The notes below the pieces were generated by a model. That model ran no database searches, was not told the DNA's origin, and saw nothing but the letters and a program-made list of their open reading frames with translations. Below are positions 33,744 through 40,493 of a stretch of 42,160 nucleotides of DNA, piece after piece. This stretch comes from Candidatus Krumholzibacteriia bacterium. Its GTDB lineage: Bacteria; Krumholzibacteriota; Krumholzibacteriia; WVZY01; JAKEHA01. The translations under genes were made by a program, and so were the position numbers. The stretch spans positions 1 through 42,160 of the forward strand of contig JAOUHG010000030.1 in NCBI GenBank assembly GCA_029865265.1, in the 5' to 3' direction. The first letter of the stretch is position 1; the number at the start of each line of letters is the position of its first letter.

Positions 33744-36700
33744 ATGATGCAGCCGATTGTCATAGCGCACGTAACCGGGATTGCCACCCCGGGCACGTAC
33801 CTCCTGCTGGGGGGCGTGCTGGTGGCGCTGGTGTTCCTGACGCTGTGGCGTGAGGCCATCACCACCAATACGTCGCAGTTCTTCTCGCGCACCCTGGCCA
33901 CGCTGGCCTTCGGGACCAGCCGCGTTACCGCGGTGGTGTTCACGGGCGCGATGATTGCGGCGCCGTCGGGTCCGCCCGCGCTCTACGTCCTGCTCAATTT
34001 CCTGTGCCTGTACCTGGCCGCGCGCAGCATGCCCACGGTGTGCGACTTCTGTCCGAACGCCATGGAGATGGGCGAAGACGGCGCGAAGCAGGAGCACGCG
34101 CGGGAACGCGAAGAGGTGGAGGCCGAGGCGCGCGCGCAATGGCGCGCGGTGAAGTACCAGGCCGCCGTCTTCGGTCTGACCGCCGGGTTGATCTACGCGG
34201 TGGTGCCGCAGGTGCAAAGCGGCCGCATCACCTTCCTGGGTTTGATTACCGCGGTCCTGCTGGGTGCCACCGTGCGCGTGAGCGGTGCGATGGTATCCAC
34301 GGCACGCACGGCGATGCGCGAAGTGCGGCCGGTGATGTTCCTGCTGGTGGGATCGTTGACCGTATCCTGGCTGCTGGTGGTTGCGGCCGGCATGAGCAGC
34401 GGCCACAGCGCGGTGGTGTTCCTGCGCGGCGCGCAGATGGCGGACATTCTGGCGCTCATCGGTGGCCTGTTGTCGCTGCACACCAACTACATCGTCATCG
34501 GCACGCGCATGCAGCGGGAGGCGGAAGTACGCACCTTTGAGGCGGAGAAGGCACGCAGCGAACTTAACTTGCTCAGCCGCGTGGCCTCAGACATGTACGA
34601 CGACTCCAGCTCGCAGCTACGCCGCCAGCGGGATCAGTCGCGCTCGCTGGTGCGGCGTGCGGAGGATATGGAGCGCATGCTGGCAATCGGCCTGCGTATC
34701 CAGCAGCACAAGAACGTCAAGGAACTCCTGCAGATGGTCGCGGAACTGGTACGCGAGAACCTCGGCTTCGAAACGGTGATCATCCGCGTGCTCAATGAAC
34801 GGACCCAGAGTTTCGAGCCGAAGGCCTACGTGGGGCTCAACGCCGACGCGCAGGACACGGTGATGAACCACCGCATTTCGGTTGCGGAGTACGACATGAT
34901 GGCCGAGCCGCGGTCGCGGGTCGGACGCAGCTACTTCCTGAAGAACCTCACCCCGGTGTCGGGAACCCCACCCGCAATCCGCGAAGGCGAGGAGCCCGGC
35001 GTGCTGGTGGACGACCAGTGGGAGGCGGTGGAGCGGCTCATCGTACCACTGGTGGACGACGACGCGGGCGAGCGGACCATCGGCTACATCTCGGTGGAGG
35101 ACCCGGGAAACCCCGACCGCTCTGTTGCGGACGTCATCGACACGCTCGAGACCATCGCCACCCTGGCCACCATTGCCATTCGCAACCTGAATCGCTACCG
35201 CGAGGTGGGCGAGAAGAACGAGAAGCTCAAGCACTACGCGGACAAGCTTTCGAGCCTCAACAAGATGAAGTCCAACTTCGTGGCGACCATCTCGCACGAG
35301 TTCCGCACGCCGCTGACGTCCATCAAGGCGTACTGCGAGACCCTGCTCAAGAATGCCGGCTCCATCGACCGCGAGATCCTCAAGGAGTTCCTGGTGGTCA
35401 TCCAGGAGGAGAGCAACCGTCTGATGGGCCTCATCGAGGACATCCTCGATTTCTCCCAGATGGAGTCGGGCGCGGTGCGCTTCGAGCGCACGTCGTGCAA
35501 TCTCAATGAAATTGTCACCGTTGCCGCCGGTGAGCTGGAAAAGAACTTCGAGGGCAAGCGCATCACGCTGAACGCACAGCTGCCGCGCGGCGAGGTCAAG
35601 ATTCGCGCCGAGCGTGACCTGATGAAACAACTGGTGATCAACCTGCTGCACAACGCGTCCAAGTTCACCCCGGAAGGCGGGCAGGTGTGGGTGCGCCTGG
35701 AGGACGAAGTGGTGAGCGCGCGCATCATCGTGGAGGACAACGGCATCGGAATTCCCGACGACCAGATAGAGAAGATCTTCGATCACTTCCACCAGGTGGA
35801 TGGCACCGCCACGCGCCGCCACGGTGGCACCGGCATCGGGCTGGCGATCTGCAAGAATATCGTGGAGTGGCACGACGGCCGTATCTGGGTGGAAAACGTG
35901 CCCGGGCGCGGCGCGCGCTTCGTCGTGGTCGTGCCCAAGAAGCAGGCCGTGGTGCGCAGCGAGCTGCTGACCGACTACGTCTCCACACGCCGTTTCGAGG
36001 TGGAGCGCTACATGGAACTGGTGGTCGAGCTGGTGGCGGAGCTGCTGCACGTCAAGCGCGCGTCCCTGATGATGATCGACGACGACGGCAAGGAGCTGCG
36101 CATCGAGAGCGCCATCGGGCTGGACGAGGACGTGGTGGAGCACGCGCGGGTGCGCCTGGGCGAGTCCATCGCCGGACAAGTAGCGCAGGGAAACAGCGCG
36201 TTCCTGGTGCGCAACGTGGAAAACGAGAACCGCATGGGCGGCGCCACGAACGGCAAGCGCTACGAGTCCAAGTCGTTCCTGTCGGTGCCGGTGCGTCGCG
36301 ATGGCCGCGTCATCGGTGTCATCAACGTTACCGAGCCGGTGGGCCGCGACACGCTGGACGACGCGGACCACGCGTTGCTGGAGCTGTTTGCGGAGCGCGT
36401 GGTGCTGGCGCTGGACGCGTTGTCCCACTTCAAGGAGAAGTCGCGCGAATTCGAGGACGTGCGCGCCACCTTCAAGTCGATTCTGGACGCCAAGCGCTAC
36501 ATCGATCCGCACGCGGCCGACGCACTGTCGACCGTGCTGCGCGACGTGGCCGAGCGCATGGGGATGAGCGCCGCGGAGAGCGCCACCCTGCGCTACGTGT
36601 TCAACGTGTACGACCTGGGCCTGGCCAAGATCGGGCACAACATCATCAAGCAGCCACGCGAACTCACCGACGAGGATCGCGAGCACCTGGAGCAGCACAC

Positions 36701-37067
36701 CATCGTCGGGACCGACATGCTCAAGCAGATCGAGTTCATCCCCCGTGTGCGTGACGCCGTGTTGTACCACCACGAGAACTACGATGGCAGCGGCTATCCC
36801 GGAAAACTCTCCGGGGATGAAATACCCCTGGAGGCTCGCATTATCCGTGTCGCGGACACATTCCGCGCGCTGATTTCGCACCGTCCGTATCAGAAGCAGT
36901 ACAACCTCAATGAGGCCGTCGAGGTCATCCGGCACCGCGGCGGGACCATGTTCGACCCGAAGGTCGTGGAAGTTTTCATCAATTCGGTGAATCGGCACGC
37001 GGATCGCTTCCGAACCACGAGTAGCGAAGCCGAGGCGCCCGCGAGCGTCGAGGAGACGCCGCGCTAG
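33744..37067 (+). CDS. paralogous membrane histidine kinase with degenerate HD-GYP domain
   Basis: The product is 1107 aa with the same order as its upstream neighbour. A membrane part comes first (about 15-265, roughly seven spans). It is followed by a coiled coil, GAF (about 310-490), HisKA with 'TISHEFRTPLTSIKAY' (H518), HATPase_c ('VINLLHNASKFTPEGG', 'EDNGIGIPDDQIEKIF', 'GGTGIGLAICKNIVEWHDG'), a second GAF and HD-GYP. In the HD-GYP domain the HD pair has become Y956-D957 ('VYDLGLAKIG'), while 'YHHENYDGSGYP' (G1017-Y1018-P1019) is kept. Loss of the metal-binding His suggests a catalytically dead, possibly ligand-sensing domain. A CxxC pair (C100, C103) lies next to a membrane span and is absent from the paralogue. 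The kinase domains look active. It ends 24 bases before the receiver gene. Confidence 0.9.
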   Translation: MMQPIVIAHVTGIATPGTYLLLGGVLVALVFLTLWREAITTNTSQFFSRTLATLAFGTSRVTAVVFTGAMIAAPSGPPALYVLLNFLCLYLAARSMPTVCDFCPNAMEMGEDGAKQEHAREREEVEAEARAQWRAVKYQAAVFGLTAGLIYAVVPQVQSGRITFLGLITAVLLGATVRVSGAMVSTARTAMREVRPVMFLLVGSLTVSWLLVVAAGMSSGHSAVVFLRGAQMADILALIGGLLSLHTNYIVIGTRMQREAEVRTFEAEKARSELNLLSRVASDMYDDSSSQLRRQRDQSRSLVRRAEDMERMLAIGLRIQQHKNVKELLQMVAELVRENLGFETVIIRVLNERTQSFEPKAYVGLNADAQDTVMNHRISVAEYDMMAEPRSRVGRSYFLKNLTPVSGTPPAIREGEEPGVLVDDQWEAVERLIVPLVDDDAGERTIGYISVEDPGNPDRSVADVIDTLETIATLATIAIRNLNRYREVGEKNEKLKHYADKLSSLNKMKSNFVATISHEFRTPLTSIKAYCETLLKNAGSIDREILKEFLVVIQEESNRLMGLIEDILDFSQMESGAVRFERTSCNLNEIVTVAAGELEKNFEGKRITLNAQLPRGEVKIRAERDLMKQLVINLLHNASKFTPEGGQVWVRLEDEVVSARIIVEDNGIGIPDDQIEKIFDHFHQVDGTATRRHGGTGIGLAICKNIVEWHDGRIWVENVPGRGARFVVVVPKKQAVVRSELLTDYVSTRRFEVERYMELVVELVAELLHVKRASLMMIDDDGKELRIESAIGLDEDVVEHARVRLGESIAGQVAQGNSAFLVRNVENENRMGGATNGKRYESKSFLSVPVRRDGRVIGVINVTEPVGRDTLDDADHALLELFAERVVLALDALSHFKEKSREFEDVRATFKSILDAKRYIDPHAADALSTVLRDVAERMGMSAAESATLRYVFNVYDLGLAKIGHNIIKQPRELTDEDREHLEQHTIVGTDMLKQIEFIPRVRDAVLYHHENYDGSGYPGKLSGDEIPLEARIIRVADTFRALISHRPYQKQYNLNEAVEVIRHRGGTMFDPKVVEVFINSVNRHADRFRTTSSEAEAPASVEETPR

Positions 37068-37091
37068 GCAGGAATTGCATAGGAGGCAGGA

Positions 37092-37469
37092 ATGGCGCTG
37101 GGCAAAATTCTCATCGTAGACGACGAAGTCTACATTCTGCACATTCTCGACTTCAGCCTTGGGGCGGAAGGGTTTGAGGTTATCACCGCCAACAATGGCG
37201 AGCTCGCAGTCGAGAAGGCGAAGCAGGAAAAGCCGAACCTCATCGTGCTCGACGTCATGATGCCGGTGCTGGACGGGTACGAAACCTGCCGGCGCCTCAA
37301 GCGTGACCCGGAAACGAAGAACATCCCGGTGGTGTTGCTAACTGCGAAAGGGCGCGACCTGGACAAGCGCCTGGGCTACGAGGTGGGTGCGGTGGACTAC
37401 ATTGTCAAGCCGTTCAGCCCCAGCCGCCTCATCGACCGGATCCAGGAGATCCTGGGCTGCCGCAAGTAG
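37092..37469 (+). CDS. single-domain CheY-like response regulator
   Basis: The product is 125 aa, a receiver alone. The acidic pair is D10-D11 ('ILIVDDEVYI'), the phospho-acceptor is D54 ('LIVLDVMMPVLDGYE'), followed by 'VVLLTAKG' and 'YIVKPFS' (Lys near 104). There is no output domain, so it acts by protein-protein contact or as a phosphate relay. It is the last gene of the signalling operon and has a strong AGGAGG ribosome site. The likely phosphodonors are the three kinases upstream. A strong terminator follows. Confidence 0.93.
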   Translation: MALGKILIVDDEVYILHILDFSLGAEGFEVITANNGELAVEKAKQEKPNLIVLDVMMPVLDGYETCRRLKRDPETKNIPVVLLTAKGRDLDKRLGYEVGAVDYIVKPFSPSRLIDRIQEILGCRK

Positions 37470-37493
37470 ATTGGTTCCTGTAGTGCTGCCATG

Positions 37494-37530
37494 CGACGCG
37501 CGTCGGCCTTCCGGCGCGCGTCGTCTTTTG
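37494..37530 (+). terminator. rho-independent terminator of the signalling operon
   Basis: CGACGCGCGTCGG (37494-37506) pairs with CCGGCGCGCGTCG (37511-37523) over 13 pairs with one G-U. The loop is CCTT, and TCTTTTG follows. Confidence 0.9.
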
Positions 37531-37551
37531 AAGGGCGGCCGATGTGCGGCG

Positions 37552-37581
37552 TTGCGCTCGCACGATGAGCGTGGGTATATT
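37552..37581 (+). promoter_or_regulatory. putative promoter of the GMC oxidoreductase gene
   Basis: TTGCGC (37552-37557) and TATATT (37576-37581) are 18 bases apart and lie between the terminator and the oxidoreductase gene. The -10 box is a five-of-six match; the -35 box matches only in TTG. Confidence 0.45.
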
Positions 37582-37634
37582 GGTGCCCGAACTTCCGGCC
37601 CGTGTAGTGCGCGGGGGGCAAGGGTCCGACGGTT

Positions 37635-40004
37635 ATGCGCTCGCGTAAAAGGTGGATGATGTCACTTCGCAGAAATGTGGGACAGTTGCGTCGCCGGCTC
37701 CGCAAGTCGGCCGCAACCTCCGTGGCCCGTGTCACCGAGGGCCTCTACAAACTCCCCGCGAGCCGTCGCCAGGCGCTCGCCGAACTCGACCAGCAGCGTT
37801 CGGCGCAGGACGGGAAATGGTTCACCGCCCGCGAGAGTGAGATCGTGGAGGCGATTGCCAGCCTGGTTGTGCCCACCGAGGACGACATTCCCGGCGCGGC
37901 GGAACTCAGCGTGCTCGGACCCACCGCGGCTGCCACCATTGGTGGCTGGGTGGCGGTGTCACCACAGAAGCAGCGTCTCTATACCCGCGGACTGCTGTCT
38001 TTCGACGAAATCGCGCGACGCCGGTTCGGTGCAGGTTTTGCAGCACTGCCGTCGGAAAAGCGCGGGCAGTTGTTCAAGGACGTCGAGGCGATGTACCAGG
38101 CGACGCTCCAGTCGCGTTCGGCCGCCGGCAAGGTGACACGGAAGCTGGGGCGTTTTGTCGGCGCGTTCAACGGGTCGGTGCCCGCGGCGGATCTGTTTCC
38201 GGTGGTGCTGCGCGACACGAGAGAAGCGTTCTACACCAGCGAGGTGAGCTGGCTGTGGCTCGGCTATGACGGCCCGCCCATGCCGCACGGCTACGAGAAC
38301 CTGCTGGAACCACGCCCGCGTCTCAAGAGCAACCAGGCCCCGAGCCTGCGCGAGACCGTCGATTCGCTGGCCTCCCGGCCGGTCCCGCCCGTTGCGCACC
38401 CGCTGCTCAAGCAGCGCGGCGAAGTGGACGTCGTCATCATTGGCTCGGGCGCGGGTGGCGCCGTCGTGGCCAAGGAACTCGCGGAGGCGGGCCTTGCGGT
38501 GGTTGTTATCGAGGCGGGGCCGCGCTTCAATCCGTACGTCGACTATATTTCCGACCGTACCGATTTCGAACAGTTCGCCAAGTTCGCCTTCAAGAAGCAG
38601 AAGCAGCGCGACGTGTACACGGTGGGTTCCGCGCGCGAATTCACCTACACGCGAGTGAAGGGCGTTGGTGGTTCGACGCTCAAGTACGCCGCGATGTCGC
38701 CACGACTGCACGAATCCGACTTTCGCACGCACAGCGAAGATGGCGTCGGCGCGGACTGGCCCATCACCTACGCCGACCTCGAGCCCTACTACGCCCGCGT
38801 GGAATACGAGCTCGGCGTGTCCGGTCCCGGCGGTGAGGAGGCGAACCCCTTTGATCCGCCGCGAAGCACGCCGTTTCCCAACCCCCCGCATCCCTTCAAC
38901 CTTGCGAGCCATGCGATCAAGCGCGGCGCACAGTCGCTGGGTCTGCACCTGGTGCGCGAGCCGGTGTCGATACCGTCGCGAGAGTGGAAGGGCCGTCCCG
39001 CCTGCGTGGGCGCGGGAACGTGTCACATTGGATGTTCGATTGCCGCCAAGTCGAGCATGGACGTCACCTACATCGCCGCGGCGGAGGCCACCGGGAACAT
39101 CGAGATCCGCACCGAGTGCACCGCGTTCCAGATCCTCATGGGAACGGACGGAAGAGCGCGCGGCGTTCTGTACTTCGACCCGGAGGGCCGTGAGCAGGAA
39201 GTGCTCGCCCGGGCGGTGGTGCTGGCCGCCAACGCCGTGGAGACGCCGCGCCTGCTGTTCATGAGCGCCAACGGCCGGTTCCCCGAGGGGCTGGCCAACT
39301 CCAGCGGGCTCCTGGGGAAGAACTTCTTCGAGCACATCGCGATCTTCGCGCACGGGCGATTCGAAGAGAGGCTGGACCCGTGGCGCGGCACGCCGACGGG
39401 TGGCATGATCCAGGACAACTACGCCACGCGGTCGTCCAACGGTTTCGCGCGCGGATGGACGACCATCGTGACTGCCAACTCGCACTGGCCGCTGGGCATG
39501 GCGCGGCGCATTCCGGGATGGGGGGCGGCGCACAAGAACCGGGTGCGGGAGCTGTTCGGGCATTCCGTGTGCGTGGCGTCCATTGGCGAACAGCTGCCCG
39601 ACGAACGCAACCGGATCATGCTCGACCCCACCGTGAAGGACTCGTTTGGATTGCCGGCGCCGCGTCTGGTGAACGAGCTCTATGACAATGATCGCGCCAT
39701 GGAGAAGGCGATCCGCAGGGATCTCACCGATGTGCTGGAGGCCTCGGGCGCGAAGGAAATCTGGAAGGTCGACTACATGCCCGGGCAATCGTCGCACTAC
39801 CTCGGCACCTGCCGCATGGGAAACGATCCGCAGACCTCCGTGGTCGACGCGTGGGGCCGTACCCACGATGTGCGCAATCTCTTCATCTCGGACGGGAGCG
39901 TGTTCGTGACCGGCGGGTCCGTGAATCCCGCGTTGACGATTTCCGCGCTGGCCGCCCGCACCGCGGAAGGACTCATCCGGGCGTTCAAAGAAGGAACTCT
40001 GTAG
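37635..40004 (+). CDS. gluconate-dehydrogenase subunit 3-like / GMC oxidoreductase fusion
   Basis: The product is up to 789 aa. The N-terminal 230 residues resemble the gamma (subunit 3) family of FAD-linked gluconate and related dehydrogenases: 'EAIASLVVPTEDDIPGAAEL', 'DEIARRRFGAGFAALP' and 'REAFYTSEVSWLWLGYDGPPMPHGY'. From about 260 onward it is a GMC flavoprotein: the FAD-binding 'VVIIGSGAGGAVVAKELAEAG' and 'VVVIEAGP', 'VGGSTLKYAAMS', the Cys cluster 'CVGAGTCHIGC', and the catalytic-region 'SSHYLGTCRMG' (His) and 'GGSVNPALTISALAAR' (Asn). It probably oxidises a sugar, sugar acid or alcohol and passes electrons to a separate acceptor. No cytochrome subunit is encoded nearby. The start is ambiguous between ATG 37635 and the ATG pair at 37656/37659, which has AAAGGTGG directly upstream. 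No clear Tat or Sec signal is present. Confidence 0.85.
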   Translation: MRSRKRWMMSLRRNVGQLRRRLRKSAATSVARVTEGLYKLPASRRQALAELDQQRSAQDGKWFTARESEIVEAIASLVVPTEDDIPGAAELSVLGPTAAATIGGWVAVSPQKQRLYTRGLLSFDEIARRRFGAGFAALPSEKRGQLFKDVEAMYQATLQSRSAAGKVTRKLGRFVGAFNGSVPAADLFPVVLRDTREAFYTSEVSWLWLGYDGPPMPHGYENLLEPRPRLKSNQAPSLRETVDSLASRPVPPVAHPLLKQRGEVDVVIIGSGAGGAVVAKELAEAGLAVVVIEAGPRFNPYVDYISDRTDFEQFAKFAFKKQKQRDVYTVGSAREFTYTRVKGVGGSTLKYAAMSPRLHESDFRTHSEDGVGADWPITYADLEPYYARVEYELGVSGPGGEEANPFDPPRSTPFPNPPHPFNLASHAIKRGAQSLGLHLVREPVSIPSREWKGRPACVGAGTCHIGCSIAAKSSMDVTYIAAAEATGNIEIRTECTAFQILMGTDGRARGVLYFDPEGREQEVLARAVVLAANAVETPRLLFMSANGRFPEGLANSSGLLGKNFFEHIAIFAHGRFEERLDPWRGTPTGGMIQDNYATRSSNGFARGWTTIVTANSHWPLGMARRIPGWGAAHKNRVRELFGHSVCVASIGEQLPDERNRIMLDPTVKDSFGLPAPRLVNELYDNDRAMEKAIRRDLTDVLEASGAKEIWKVDYMPGQSSHYLGTCRMGNDPQTSVVDAWGRTHDVRNLFISDGSVFVTGGSVNPALTISALAARTAEGLIRAFKEGTL

Positions 40005-40014
40005 GGGGGCGTCC

Positions 40015-40449
40015 ATGAACATCGCGCCTTCCACGCCCGTCCTGTTGCTCTGGTGCCTGGCCGCGGTGGCGTTCGTGTTGACCTTCGTCCTGGTGGCCAC
40101 GCGCTACGGTGACCTCCCGGAGGAGATTCCGATTCACTTCGGGATCACGGGCAAGGCGGACAACTGGGGCGGCCGTATTTTGATCTGGCTGTTGCCGTTC
40201 TCGATGCTCCTGATGGCGGTCTTGATGATTGCGATTGCGCCGATGGCCGCGCGCGATCAGCCCGAGTACCGATGGATTCCCGCCGCGATGGCGCTCTACA
40301 TCGGCGTCATCACACTGACCATCACCGGGCGCATGATCGCCGTGGCCACGGGGCGCGCCAAGACGCTCGGCTGGTACACGTTTGCGATTATCCTGGTTCC
40401 GCCCCTCGCGCTCACGCTCTACGCCTTGTGGTTCCTGCCACGTCCGTAA
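40015..40449 (+). CDS. DUF1648 family small membrane protein
   Basis: The product is 144 aa with four predicted membrane spans. 'YGDLPEEIPIHFGITGKADNWGGR' after the first span is the DUF1648 signature (LPxxIPxHF…G). These domains also occur in SdpI-type immunity proteins and in many proteins of unknown role. It begins 10 bases after the oxidoreductase stop with a G-rich ribosome site, so it is probably transcribed with it. Confidence 0.85.
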   Translation: MNIAPSTPVLLLWCLAAVAFVLTFVLVATRYGDLPEEIPIHFGITGKADNWGGRILIWLLPFSMLLMAVLMIAIAPMAARDQPEYRWIPAAMALYIGVITLTITGRMIAVATGRAKTLGWYTFAIILVPPLALTLYALWFLPRP

Positions 40450-40493
40450 CGGTTGTGGGCATCCGCCGCCGCGAATCCGCTATACTCCCCGCC

